Source: Bolinopsis microptera
Taxonomy: Eukaryota; Ctenophora; Tentaculata; Lobata; Bolinopsidae
Length of the DNA: 64,000 bases
NCBI RefSeq assembly: GCF_026151205.1
Contig: NC_087072.1
Coordinates: 18,119,669 to 18,183,668 of the forward strand
Direction of reading: 5' to 3'
Each line of letters starts with the position of its first letter. Within the stretch, counting starts at the first letter, position 1. Below the pieces are notes generated by a model, which was given only the letters and a program-made list of their open reading frames with translations, was not told the origin of the DNA and searched no databases. A program made the position numbers and the translations under genes. Shown here piece after piece: positions 42,501-54,700 of the stretch.

Positions 42501-45082
42501 TAATCCCATGGGATTTGCGAAGCAGGAAATGCTAATTTAATACATTCCATCACTAACAATACATTGATTCCTTTTATCTTGATCAAAATGATCGTTAGCA
42601 TTAATTGTTCACATTATTGCTAACCAGGTTTTGCAGATTTCGCGTCCTTCCAGTCGGCGCCTGCTAATGAAGCTAAACCAGCCGCTAATGGGCTAGAAGC
42701 GGACTTATTTGGACTAAGCTTGGTAAGTTCTGTGGAGTGTGGATAAATTACTGTTCGATTTCGTATTTGTCGAATGTCGCATACTTTACAGACTTAATTT
42801 CAATCATAAGCCGCAGACTCAGTCCATTTCCAATTCAACATAAGTGTTATCATTTAAGCTTGGGTGATGAAAAATACGATGAGAGTTGATATTTTGTTGT
42901 TCTGAAGAACTTCAGCCAATATTACTTGTTAATAACAAGTTAGAGTTTTTACTTTAGCAGTCTTGAAGTTATCATTTCCAGGGTCAAGCACCAGCCGCAG
43001 CCCCTGTCCCAGCAGCATCTACAGATCTGTTCGGATTATCGTCAGCACCACAAGCAGCTCCAGCACAACCTGCTGCAGCTGACCCGTTTGCTGCGTTCGC
43101 ATCCCTTTCCGCTTCTCAGCCCGCAGCGCAGCCCAACTTGATGGACGACTTTGCTGGTTTTGGTGCGCCCAGTAATCCTGCTCTTACTCAGACAGTTCCT
43201 AGCCAACCTGTCCAACCCATGATGAATCTCATGCCCCAAAATCAGTCTCTGATATCTCAAAACCAGCCTATCATGTCCACCAGCACGAACCAGCCTATGA
43301 TGACGCAGGGTCAGCAGCCTATGATGTTCCCAAATCAAGGGATGATGATGGCACCACAAAGTCAAGGAATGATGCAGCAAGGAATGGCTCCCCAGACTGC
43401 CCAGCCTGCTCCCAAACAGTCTCAACCACAGGTTTAGTCTAAGTTATCACATTATCATTCTGATTGAAGGGTGCTATAGTTTACGCTTGCCTTCTATGGT
43501 TCTTGCCACACTATTATAAATATCTAATTGATTATTAAACTAGTATCTTGATTTTTATTATATATCTAAGTGTGTTATTTTCAGACGGGTATGTGGAACG
43601 TCAGTGGTCTTGACATCTCGTTAGATAATCTGAGCGGTGGTGGTCCTAAACAAAACAGGGGCGTTCCTATGTCTCAGATGATGGTGAGTTATTATTAGTA
43701 ATTCTGTGAGAAGTTAAGGGGGCCGGGGGGGTCTTCATCAAAATTATCTCGAAATCGACTTTATAGTTGTTTCTGATAGAGGGGAGTGATATCTTTCAGC
43801 TGCTTTTAGTCCCATGGAAAAATATTGTTCCTAGCCGAAATTATCGCCGGTCTAAGGTCAGCGCTTATGTGTAATTATATTGCGCGAGCGATTTTCAATC
43901 GCAAATTCTGAAAATAGAGTCTAAAAATCTATCTTCTCCCACATTTTTTGAGCAATCACCCTGAAACTTTCAGGATATGTTCTAGGGTCCATTTAGAAGA
44001 GATGGATCATACAAAATTTTGAGATAGGCCTTTACAAGGGTTAGCGAACGAGGTTTTTTTTGTATATGGTAGCTTTTCGACCGTCGTGTGTCGTGCGTGT
44101 GTACATGCCCTCGCGCACTGTTATCGCCCACGTGACTACCTGCGCACAAATCTGAATTAAATAATTGTTGGTGCGCGGCGCTGAACTAACCAAGTACATT
44201 ATTAATTTCACAATGTACATATCCCACTAGGCACTAATTGATAGCATACTATTATTATTTTGAGCTACTATTACTATTTTGCACAGATCCGTGTCGGGTG
44301 TCAGGTTGCATAAACAATAATCATATGGTTACATAGAAATATACACGATTTTCAAATTCAATATGGAATTATATTAACTTGGTGGCGCTCGGCCTGTCAC
44401 TCCGCTATATCTGCATGCTTATAAACAGTTAAACTGGGATCTCCAGGTTGTATGGAATATGATAAAATACGCCATCACGGATCGGGAAATTGAGCGGCCA
44501 TCCACAAAAGAAAAGCGGCCGCATTTCTTGTTTGAATATAAAACTGTATTTATCTGGTCATACATCCGAATCCCGACGGCACTCTCGTGGCACTATGGTG
44601 GCACTCGCGGCATCGAGTACACTTTTCATAATCTCTCTAATTTTCCTTATTAAGTTTCTAACTAGTATTAGTGCCACGAGAGTGCCGTCGGGATTAGGAT
44701 GTATGACCATTTATTTAAGTGATTTTTAAGATTTCTTCATTAGACTAAAGATTTAACCCCTCAGCCGGGCCAGCCAGTACAGTATCCCCCTATGCAGTAC
44801 GGTGGAATGCAACAGGGAGGTGGAGCTATGAACTTCCAGCAAGGTGGAATGCAAATGGGTGGCGGTATGCCAAACATGATGCCCATGCAACAACAACAGC
44901 AGCAGCCGCAGCAAGGCATGCAAAACTTCGGACAATTCAATCAGATGCCTCAGCAACAAAGAGGCAGCGTACCCCAACAGAATTTCTTACCCATGGGTAG
45001 TAACTCGGGCGGTGGATTTAGCCAGCCACCCGGTTCATTTAATAATCAGCAGGGATTTCAACAACTAGGCAATCTGAGCTGA
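33567..45082 (+). CDS. CLINT1: Clathrin interactor 1 / epsinR orthologue (ENTH domain)
   Basis: Fourteen exons: 33567-33628, 33984-34023, 34214-34372, 35484-35622, 35800-35946, 37403-37505, 38374-38433, 41376-41540, 41762-41901, 42031-42084, 42628-42722, 42982-43431, 43585-43683 and 44765-45082. All are GT-AG with matching phases; the product is 676 aa (human 625). Residues about 14-150 are an ENTH domain: VTNVVMNYTDAETKVREAS, DDPWGPSG, NKKNWRRIYKCLLLLAYLVRNGSERAV, GKDQGIN. ENTH domains bind PI4P-rich TGN and endosomal membranes. The disordered tail has acidic aromatic and DFxxF-type peptides expected to bind the AP-1/GGA ear (DDDDFDFI, FADFASF, DDFAGF), DLF-type clathrin motifs (DLFNF, DLFGL) and a Met/Gln/Gly-rich end. 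MWNVSGLDISLDNL matches a conserved late segment of the family. It should act in clathrin-coated vesicle traffic between TGN and endosomes, as known for epsinR. Confidence 0.95.
36691..36824. mobile_element. MITE with CAGTGGCGTAAC termini (CLINT1 intron 5)
   Basis: CAGTGGCGTAAC at 36691 and GTTACGCCACT ending at 36824 are inverted ends around about 130 bases. A second member with the same tips is at 47855-47984. CAGTGGCG tips are typical of hAT-like MITEs, but I could not define a clean 8-bp target duplication here. Confidence 0.65.
39576..39783. mobile_element. Small TIR element with internal GGGGATCATGTTTTATA tandem
   Basis: GTATTATAGGGGATCATGTT at 39576 recurs inverted ending at 39783. From the left end the sequence GGGGATCATGTTTTATAG repeats about six times at 20-22-base intervals, so the tip itself has been amplified inward. 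It lies in CLINT1 intron 7. Confidence 0.65.
42266..42325. other. Self-complementary AGCTAGCGC / CTTAGCTAAG stretch (CLINT1 intron 10)
   Basis: A 60-base block made almost only of overlapping palindromes (CAGCTAGCGCAGCTTAGC, TAGCGCGCTTAGCTAAGC, CACGCACGTACGTG). It can form several alternative hairpins. It is strikingly GC-balanced compared with the surrounding AT-rich intron. Confidence 0.5.
44556..44708. mobile_element. 153-bp MITE, GGTCATACATCC termini, 8-bp TSD
   Basis: A 40-base inverted repeat starting GGTCATACATCCGAATCCCG bounds 153 bases in the last CLINT1 intron. Flanks are ATTTATCT on the left and ATTTATTT on the right, an 8-bp target duplication with one mismatch. One substitution separates the two arms (CCGAAT versus CCTAAT). 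No coding capacity. Confidence 0.8.
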
Positions 45083-45360
45083 GTGAGAGAGGACTTTAGT
45101 TCTTATTCTCTTCTAGGAGGAGTCAGTCAGAGGTTAACTCTGCAGGTGTGCTGGTTCACATCCGCAGCTTCTCCTCACAACCGTGGGACTCTTGACAAGT
45201 GTCTTGCAAAGAGTTTGCTGATTTTATGTTCAAAATTCGGGCTCCGGGGCAGGTGGCTTCATGTGATATTATATATATTGAGTGATGTGTCATGATATTA
45301 TGGAATAAGTGTTTTTAATTTAGTAAGCTGTACTGAAAGTCTAACTAGAATCACCGTAGA

Positions 45361-45387
<27 letters not shown>
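45361..45387. repeat. (AT)n microsatellite in CLINT1 3' UTR
   Basis: A 26-base AT run about 280 bases after the CLINT1 stop, within its likely 3' UTR. Confidence 0.9.
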
Positions 45388-45391
<4 letters not shown>

Positions 45392-45696
45392 ATAACCAAG
45401 TTTTATCAACAACTACTTGTGAAATTCAAATTCAACTGACTTACTTCTTTGATTTTGTTTAAGTTTACCTTAATTAAACGAAAAGATTACTTCCAGAGTA
45501 ATTTGTAGGAGTTAATTTTTATAAATTTCTGTTCATTTAAAAAGACTTGCAGATAATTAGTCAATAGCTATGATATTGCTATTAACCTGCCCTTTTAAAT
45601 CTTCGAGAAGTTAGAACGTAAATTTGTTATCAGCTATTTTGTAAAATGTAAAATACGTGTAATTTTGAGAGGTTGATTTTCCAATTTACTTCATTT

Positions 45697-45702
45697 AATA
45701 AA
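45697..45702 (+). terminator. AATAAA polyadenylation signal of CLINT1
   Basis: AATAAA is about 615 bases past the stop codon, with a T-rich stretch downstream (GTTTTGCC...). It is the first canonical signal after the stop on this strand, so the transcript probably ends near 45,720. A later AATAAA at about 45,882 is an alternative. Confidence 0.65.
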
Positions 45703-45719
45703 GTTTTGCCTTCGTAACT

Positions 45720-46343
45720 CTTGCTGTGCGAAGTAGCAAACCATATATGGAATATTTATAATTACCGCACGCCTTAACTAGGAAAAAAATAAGATGCTGT
45801 TTAAAATTACGAACATTTCTTGAGTTTCATCACCTTTAAAATCTGCGAACAGATAAAAGAGTGATTCAGATTGATTTAAATAATAAACTTCTGTTAATGG
45901 CCAACTGCTATCTAACGAAGGGCCTCTGTTGTGATATAAAGCAAAGGTATTATTTTATGTTCTGATTACATTATTAGTTGATACTTGCAGGATACATTTT
46001 GTACAGTGTAAACTCTTGTTTAATTGCAATATGACTGAAACTGATGTATAACAGCGTACATTCATTTAAATAAGTACTGAAATTGCAAACATTTAAATCA
46101 AATACTCTAAAAATAAAGAAAAGGCAACTCTTGCATGACAATTAATTGTAAACAGAATATTTCTTGATTCAATATCAAGCTGTTTTAAGAATAAGTACAA
46201 ACAGATATCCAAATTTGACATTCTAAACTACCAAGAATTCTAAAAAGCACGCAGCATTTCTGTAGGTGCCATGAACCCTGTTCGGTTTTCGGGTACATCT
46301 ACAAAGACAACATCTAAACTACAGTCCTCTGAAAGAGTGCCCT
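45720..46343. other. Gap between convergent genes
   Basis: About 600 bases separate the end of CLINT1 (+) from the stop of the GPI-type protein gene (-). It must hold the 3' UTR of the latter. No gene or repeat recognised. Confidence 0.45.
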
Positions 46344-49300
46344 CTAAAACGGAAGAGTGGCTGTAACTGCCAGAAAGACCACATAGAAGATTGTAACAGG
46401 TAATGTGCTTCTTGTTGTCCCACCAGACATGGCATAGTCGTATTCATGGTTGTAACACCACCCTTGGTCACAGTACTGGGGAACATTGTTCGTTAGTCTA
46501 ATATAGTACCGTGGTAGGAGTAAGAGGGCATTTTTGTCCCATTTAACTTACAACTATATAAGTCAAAAATGGTAGTAGAAAACCATGATTATTTGCAGGA
46601 TAATACTAACCTTCAAAGGTACATCTTAAGTTACCTTACGAGACATATTTAAATGGTACAAAAGTCGGTGGTTTTTGCTAAGAAAACACCATATTTTCGG
46701 ACTACCAAAATTTAGATCATCATTATTTTCCCCAAATTATTTTTCACGTATTTTACTTATATATTAATTATGACTTGATCGATTTACTATCAACTTATCA
46801 ATATGTAGTAAGTTATAAATATGATTAATCGAAAAATTAATGAACACTAGTATTCGATCATGAATTGAAGTTCCATTAAAAATAAGCAAGCTCTTAGCTC
46901 TGTCACTACGTTATTGGCACTGCGGTGAAATTTCGGGAGTAGTGGATAACAAACACTGTCGGTCTCATACTCTGGATGATTATAAGTTAAGTTGAGGCTA
47001 AATTTAAAAAGCTCCGGAGAAATTGTTTACAAGATGAAACAGCTGATCAGAGAAGATCTTTGTATTTAATTTTCTCGAATATTGGGTTTCATTTTTGTAA
47101 AATAAGGAGATGACAGAAATATCCCCAAATACCATGATTTAATTTGGGGTACGAAATGTGGCGGTTTTCGGGAAAAATCCCCATATTTTCTTTCCCAAAT
47201 CATTTAGGTCACCGGAATTATGTCGAATATAAATATGTCTCGTAAGGTATATACTATTGTGAATGCAAAGAAATGTATTGTTTTTTTCAGGTTCTGTTTA
47301 TTTTATATTTATCATCAAAATGATTTTAGAAAAACTGTCCACCGTCGCACACAGTATAATTCTGGTGGTCGGTTATCTGCAATTTTACGACTACTTTAGT
47401 AGCCGGGTACACAATCCCCCGCCCACAAATAGAATTAGAATGAAAATGAAAGCAAAACAAATATTGTTACTACTACCTGATCAGGCATACAATTGCAGTA
47501 ATCTGTTGAATTATTCATGTACCCACTGTCGCTCTTGTACCAGCAGTTCATTCCATCTCTGTCACATTCTATCATTCCAGCAGCTGTGAGGAAACCAAGT
47601 TACATTTACCATTATTGGGCATTATAATTATGGGCATTATATCCAATCCACGGCCATGGGTGAATATAGATATATTAACATAGTTCTTTGAAGATTACAT
47701 GTGAGAATATTCTTATTGTCATACGGCTCCCCCTGTATCGTAAGAACGATAAAGGGGGGTCACGACGTGATACAATATTCTTAATGGTCGCCCCTGATTC
47801 GTGGAGGTTGGGAATGCCGGAACACGGAATGAGGTGGTCAATGTTTGATCATGCCAGTGGCGTAACGTCGCGTGTCGCCCCCCCCCCCCCCACAGCTAGT
47901 ACTTTACTTAAGTTTTCCAAAATTGTCCCACATTCAAACGACGATTTGACGCCCCCTAAGGTGGGGCTCTTCGTTACGCCACTGGGTTGAATGCTGATAC
48001 CACACATTTATCTGGGAAGTGGGAACCCCTAAATATAATTTGAAGTTGAAATAATTGTATAATTTACTGCACTGATTACTCACGCATGCATTGGTCGGGG
48101 CTAGTTGACGTCATGTACATTGTGGTAGATCCGTAAGGGCATGAGAGACACTCTCGGCCGTTGCCATAGGTGCCACGACGGCACGGTTCACATTTCACTT
48201 CCCTTCGAGATAATGGGTTAGAATAATGATGATTTTTAGGTCCTCTCTCTCTCTTGATATAACGATTATAATAGGAATCTTAAATGACAGTATAGAACTT
48301 TTTCTGGAATGTAATTGTAAACTGTTCGTGTACCTGTTTTCAAATTAACTATTTACCCGGTCCATTCCATAGTAGTGTATATAGCCTGAGCTCTGTACCC
48401 AGTTTTACATCTCCCGGCGTCCTCTTGTACACGTTCTATTTCTCTTTCTATATCTGGAGCGATCATTTTATTACTTTAAAAAAATCAAATCGAATTATAT
48501 TTCTCTAAACGTACGGAAATGAACATATCAACGGGAATTGGGGAGTTAAGTTAAATTGAAATGAAAACTATCTAAGGGCAAGGGATCGTTCACATATTAC
48601 GTAATCACGATTTGGACATTGGAAAATTGTACCCCCGCCCCCTCCGTAAAGGTAAAGTTAAACAGTTTTACACATAGCTATTGTGTTAAAATGACACTAG
48701 CGTAATCATTTGGAAACCCTTGTCCCCCTCAGTAATTACGTAATATGTGAAACTGAACGACCCCTCACAGCTTACCCTTCTTGTGTCTCCTGTAAAGAAT
48801 GTCCTCCTGCCCGAAGTTTACATATCGCACACTCACAGCGGCAGCACTGCCACACACTCCATAAGGCTGCCGGCTCCTAATCTCCACAACCACCTCTCTG
48901 TTCACAAACAAGCACAACAGGGTTTCGTTTTTGAATAGTCTCCAATCCCCTGTCATGTCAAAGTTTCCTGATTCTATCCAGTTGCACACCTGGTCGTTCC
49001 CTTTGAAAGCGATCGAGTTAGGTGATAAGGCCAGGGTCCCGATAATACCCATATATTTGTCCAGCATCTTTATTGTCACATTTAATGTGCCGGGTACCGC
49101 CCGGAATTCTACTTCTGTTTCTGTCCTCCATTCTAACCCTGAAATGTGTCAGTGCGATGGTATAAAATTTGTATCTTACAATCGTGAACTGTAAATTAGT
49201 TGTTTCGACTATAGTAAACCAATCTGTTCGAATCATACATGATCAGTATGTATTTGTAGTTGGCTGTGATGAGCTGAAAACAGTCTGTTTTTAATTTTGC

Positions 49301-52300
49301 AGGTCCGGTTTTCTAAACTTTTTCAGTTTCATCCACGTTAGAACATATCTAGCGATAATAAAATTGTGTCTAGTTTAGACAGAAACAAATTGTCGTTTCT
49401 ATGGCGATCAATCAGTTATACCTTGTTCGTGTAGGTCGAAATAATCTGGAGCACAGTAAGGACACGATCTAATGTATCTCATTTCATCCGGCCCCGATTT
49501 ATCTGGAACAAATGTAATCATGTAAAATTTGTAAATGGTAACTGTATCTGTATCAATCAGCTCGATGTAAGATTATAGACAACTTGATTGATTGTATGAT
49601 GTATCGGGTTAACTATCCTACCATTGATAATGATAGTTAATGTTATCAGTCCATTGGTTATATTAATGTTGGTTAAACTTTGTGTAGATTCTCAATTAGA
49701 TCTTATTTTCACTTACTGATTTCGCGGTATTGCAGGTAGCTCAAACTGGAAGTTTCTGCATTAAATCCGTCCACAACATTCCCACTATACGTGTAATTGC
49801 ACTGAACTCCTCCTTCAGCAAATTCATAGGTCAGTAATACTGTATCTTCTTTGCAGACCTGTCAGAATTCTCTTTTTAATGAAAAATAAACATTGATCGA
49901 TTAAATTCTTAAGTTTTTTCTCAGTTGTTCTGGGTTTTTAAATCAGGTTAGCAGCCCAGCAATCTTCCTTTAAAACGATATACAAGTACAAACCACTAGA
50001 TGAGTCTCGTTCTTTTCAAAAATCCAAGTTCCGAGCATCATCCTTGGGCGGCTGACGTAGTATAAATTAGCATTGCTTTTTCCTGTGTTCTCAAAACATC
50101 CTTCCAATGTTAAAAACATTCTACTCAACGTTATCGCACCTGTTTAGGATTGCAATTAAGCTATAAAATATTTAGTAGTGTTTTATCCAGCTAGCATATT
50201 CTCAAGAGACTTTTCATCATTTGCATAAACCATCAATTAGACGGAACCAAGTGTCGAAATTTTCTAAAGTGGCCATTTTTTGTGGTGACGTCGCCAATTT
50301 TATCTATTTCGTAACCACCATAAAAACTGATAGTCTCATTGTCACAATTTCCGTTAAAGAACTAAGAACAGAGGCATCAGTACTACCAGAAGCTGACAAT
50401 GGTGATTTGGTTAGCACCGCAATCCACATTCCACATGTTCCATCGCAATGATTCCATCGGCAACCACTTGCAATTATTCGCCGGCTTAGTGCTGCCTATG
50501 CTAGTTGTTAATTGACAGTGCCGTCAAATGGTGCAAATGATGAGGACAATAACGCCACTGGACTTCTCTAAAGTGCATCATAATAATGACTTTAATTTCG
50601 AAGAAGAAGGAATATCTATATAAATATTCAACAATGAAGCTCTTAAAAATCGTTTAACTGTAACAAATTACCTAGTCGTGTTGGCTCGGTTTCCATGTCA
50701 ACACCCCAGTCAGCAAACAACTGAACAGTAAACGAGTCGATATCCCTTTCATCCACTTGACCAGGGTCTAGGTGAATAATTAGACCTGATCGCTCTAGTT
50801 TGAGTGGGTACTTCATTCTCTGACTGGCCTTCATCCAATCATTGTTACTGAATCTCTCTGGTCCACTCATCTCAGCTACTGAAGGGTGAGGAAACTTGTG
50901 ATTTCATAGTCCAACTGAGAGTGACATAATATAAGTCACGACTCACGTTCATAAAAATGTCCAATTTAAAGTCTAATATTAATATTAATAAAGCGTTTTC
51001 CAGCAACATTTGTGCATTACACAGCTGGTGCAGGCTATAATAGCCTTGGTCAAAAGTTGTGTTATTCCTACTACTATACCTGCTATATCCTACTACTATT
51101 AACTATACCTGCCGCTCTATACTGAGTAAATATAAACTGAGTTTTTCCCAGATTATCCAAATCTTCGAAGTTAACGAATCCCACTGTGTCTCCCGCAAAT
51201 GGAGATTCGCAGCCATTTTGAGAAGGATTTGTTTGGTAAGGATCTAAAGGAAGTTCCTTGAGGAAGTGCACCTCTGTACCATAGGTCACCTCCAAGTGGG
51301 TGTAGTTCTTCATCACACACAACATGTTGTTTATCCCTGTTAGGAAGAGTCTCAGAGGAACTTCTGTACAGATTATTGGTAACTGTTTGGAGTCTTAAAT
51401 TCATTCCTATGGTTTCACTCAATATGATCGTGAATTTCTACAATCCAGGTAAATCGGGGTTTTACTGTTTTTGGTATCCTTATGACCAATCTAGAAAACA
51501 TGACGTATATTATAGAGTCGATTACACTTACAGCAGTTAAGGCAAAACTTGCTCGCGTAATCACAGATCTACCTAAAAATAAAAGCAACCAGATTATAGA
51601 ATTGTCTAACCTTTTTCACTGATCGTGTAATTTATACTAATATCGCTGAAGTCGTCAGAATTACTTCTACTGCACTGATGGCCATAGGTTGTATTAAGGA
51701 CTATCATTCCTTTGTCCCAAAACAAAGTTCCCAGATTTTCTAAATCGTCTCTGAAGTATTTTACATGATTTGCATGATTTGCATAACACTTACCAACGTA
51801 TGTGTTGGTTATTTCTATGCAATACTACTAACGACCCTGCCAAATTTAATAAAATAATGTTGCATGGCTGATGGCAGAACATTAAACAAATAATTTACCA
51901 TTTAATGTCAAATGTCAATGAGTATGCAACTTTACAGTATTAGACTAACCCTTTGAAACCCATCTTATATCTCATCGACGATGGCGTATTCGGTGTCATA
52001 ATGTCGAGTCCTTTGCACTCCAAGTCCCACTTTATAAATTCTTTTTGGCATCTTACATTTTCATCACAAATTTTCTTGTACTCAAGCTCTTCAATTTAGG
52101 AAAAAGTTTGGTTTATTATTATAATTTCGAAATTAGCGTAGTCAAGTTTTCATGCGATCTTCATATATACTTTTGTGTTAATTTGATCACGGTTCATAGC
52201 TGACCGTCTAAAATAGACCACTGACCTTCAATAGGGAGTCTCTGGCCGTGAGCCTCAATGCTCGCAATCTCCATCTTGCCTCGTTCGACGCTGACCCTGA

Positions 52301-53392
52301 CACTGGTTACCAGTGTGACGGGCTTAGTGCAGTTCCACTTGGTATTCCACTCCAGCTTGCATGATCTCATCTTCTTGTCACCGTTATAGAGGTCCACTGT
52401 GTGGTTCGAGAGGGGTGTCTTGCTTGTTGATTTTAACGAGAAAAGGATCCACTCAGGGAGAGAGGGCTGAGGGATGGGGATGGGGTTATTTGGGGGAGGG
52501 GGGTTATTTTGGGGTTTGTTTGAACATTGACCTGATTCCTAAAGCTTCGCGTATGTAATAAGAACCGTGTTGTTTTCATAACGGAATTTAAGTTGGCATT
52601 GGTTTATAAATTATTATAATTTATGTCCTTTGTAATTTTAGGGATTTAATAGCGACGTTGTAATACTAATATTAGTAAACCAAGATCACAACTTTATCCG
52701 ATAATAAGTCACAACTATGTACTGATGAAAAAGAAAGAATAGTACGGTGTCAAAGTAGAGTTGTATCCACGAGTTTTTGGTAGATTGAGTGCACGAGTAT
52801 GTTGCAGGATCTTCATCAATAGCCTCCCTGGCGAAGTGTACCGAGGGAAAGGAGTATCCCTTGCCTCGACTTTGTCTAGCATGAGAGAACTGTAGTAGCT
52901 CACACTGCGCACCTGTATAGTCGGATGTGAAGTGTCTGGGTACTGGTAGTGATACTGATCGTAGTAAAGGTGGTTTATATATCAACCTTTACTCAGATCA
53001 GTATATACATATATATACAGGTGCTGTAGATAATGACTCCAACCCTTGATTCCCCTGATCCTTGTAACATTTTGCGATCGACAATTGACATCCCCTCCAT
53101 CAAAATAATCACCATAATTAAATTGATATTGTTTAATGGTTTTATAATTGGTTCACTTTAAGCTCCGTACAGGTCTTCAGTCCCAGTGCAACGATAACAT
53201 TTCTGTTAATCAATACAACCTAGTTAGAATGCCTTATTGCCTTATGCGATGTCGCGATGATGAAAATATGACAGATATCCTCTAAACTGGAGCTAAGAAC
53301 TTACTGGGGGGCCGGGGGGGGGGGGGGGGGGGCAACTTACTGTGAAAACCGAAAACCAGCAGGAACACGAGATGGATGATTATCAAAACCAT
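46344..53392 (-). CDS. Large extracellular Cys-rich protein, probably GPI-anchored
   Basis: Sixteen exons on the minus strand: 53392-53341, 52912-52746, 52418-52226, 52088-51950, 51750-51611, 51363-51109, 50878-50672, 50495-50418, 50139-49994, 49858-49717, 49502-49422, 49138-48776, 48453-48357, 48202-48084, 47583-47477 and 46475-46344. The phases close to 805 aa. It begins with a signal peptide (MVLIIIHLVFLLVFGF). Residues about 18-140 (AREAIDEDPATYSC..., TVDLYNGDKK..., IASIEAHG) faintly resemble a discoidin/F5-8C jellyroll. The middle has many Cys and N-glycosylation sites (NYT, NET, NTT). Near the end CEPCRRGTYGNGRECLSCPYGSTT is a GCC2/GCC3 (TNFR-like) module. The last 20 residues (LPVTIFYVVFLAVTATLPF after SGG) fit a GPI-attachment signal. 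I do not recognise the whole protein. Exons at 50495 and 52088 have weaker splice signals. It is probably a cell-surface receptor or adhesion protein. Confidence 0.75.
47855..47984. mobile_element. MITE with CAGTGGCGTAAC termini (intron)
   Basis: CAGTGGCGTAAC at 47855 and GTTACGCCACTG ending at 47984 bound 130 bases with a C-rich run (CCCCCCCCCC) inside. It has the same tips and nearly the same length as the element at 36691-36824. It lies in an intron of the extracellular protein gene. Confidence 0.7.
48582..48764. mobile_element. Harbinger-like MITE, second copy of the 24170 family
   Basis: GGGATCGTTCACATATTACG at 48582 and its inverted partner ending CGACCCC at 48764 match the tips of the element at 24170-24557. 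It sits in an intron, only about 10 bases from the splice donor of the exon ending at 48776. Confidence 0.7.
53308..53332. repeat. Homopolymer G tract in intron 1
   Basis: A G run of over 20 bases broken only by CC, just inside intron 1 of the extracellular protein gene, close to the splice donor. Such tracts can form G-quadruplexes and are prone to slippage. Confidence 0.8.
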
Positions 53393-54700
53393 TTCAGCGA
53401 AAACATAAATAAAATGATAGTTTGTTGAAGCGATTCATTTTAAAGGGTCGAAAACGGCCACCTCAATTTCACCTTACTACTTACAACTCATCATAATGCA
53501 TGTCACAAAATTCATTTCGGCTCTGATCTAGATTTCTTAGATTAGTAGGTTGTAGGTATCATCCGTTGTGCGTTCGCTTCTTCGTCTGATTGGACTATTC
53601 AGAATTCAGAAATCAAATATTTCTTGTAAAGTTGTAATAACTTGCCGTACGATTTTGTAATTTATGAATAGGCTCTCAGCAGAGATTGTCTTTCAATCAA
53701 ATGCATGCTAGATATTAAATCGTAATTTTGGACCAAATTGTAGTCACGTTTTGTGCTCGAAATTGGAGAAAAAAAATTGAGAATTGTCTCATTCTTATGA
53801 AATTTTTATCACAAATCTTCTGCTGCAGCTTAACTGTAAAATTGTGGGATTCTTACTGAAAGAACAAAAAAAACTTTTGGTGAACATTTAAAATTCAATA
53901 CTTCTAACAATAAATTAGAAAGCAATCTAAAATCGTTATTAAATTAATCAATTTTAATCGTTATTAAATCAAAGCATCAAGGTACAATAAACGTCTATTT
54001 CAATATTTCATTTGCAGTACAAGTTAACACAATCTACTATATATCTACGAGAAAGGCTCAAACGTTTTCTCAACATTGTCTATGTGTCACTACGAGGGCA
54101 ACAACTGCTATCATGGCTGTTCAAAGTTTGATTGAAATCACGTGACCATGATACTTCCTAATCTATATTGTATAATCAGTGTTATCTATGAGTTTTTTTC
54201 TCGAATAAACGCCAGATTTCAATCTGTTAACGCCACGGGGTTTCATATTTAGCAATGAATTCATTTGGTTTCCCCTATTTCTGAAGACTAAGATGGCGTG
54301 GCAGAAACCACAACCTGTCTTTTCTTCTAAACTTTTGTCTTCTATCCATCACCATGATCATTCATCATGTTCACAATTTCTCGGTCGATATGTTATCTCA
54401 CGCGTGTTCCCGCACCACGTGACGTCACACTACTTGATACGTCACGTCACGTGACGCGTCGTTACGTCACAGGATGTCACGGCACGGCGTCGTTAGATGT
54501 GTCATTTACTCCAAATGTGTTGCATTTTGCGAGCCACTGAAGCAGGTAGTCGACTCGCTTCATTGAAAGTATGCTGCGCCACAACACGTAACATCTACCC
54601 CTGGCAATAGTACGTTTTAAATTATCTGACGATAAACTTCCGCGTGTGATTCAGTTTTAGTTTGTTTATCACGAGAAAAAGATACTGTCGACTTTCATAG
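53393..54700. promoter_or_regulatory. Upstream region of the extracellular protein gene
   Basis: About 1.3 kb between the start of the 805-aa protein gene and the end of the small Cys-rich gene, both on the minus strand. It should contain the promoter of the former. The only conspicuous element is the CRE/E-box cluster at 54403-54490. Confidence 0.5.
54403..54490. promoter_or_regulatory. Dense CRE / E-box cluster
   Basis: Within about 90 bases lie CACGTGACGTCA (an E-box overlapping a full CRE), TACGTCACGTCACGTGACGC, TTACGTCACA and GATGTCAC. At least six TGACG/CGTCA half-sites and two CACGTG boxes are packed together, with local CpG richness unlike the AT-rich surroundings. It resembles a bZIP/bHLH-responsive promoter or enhancer. 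The nearest start codon is that of the 805-aa protein, about 1 kb downstream on the minus strand. Confidence 0.55.

Noticed and set aside
51540-51590. Possible extra exon GRSVITRASFALTA in the 805-aa protein gene
   Set aside because: It has an acceptable acceptor and donor, but including it breaks the phase of the next exon. Skipping it joins the neighbouring exons in frame (SEK|EVPLRLF).
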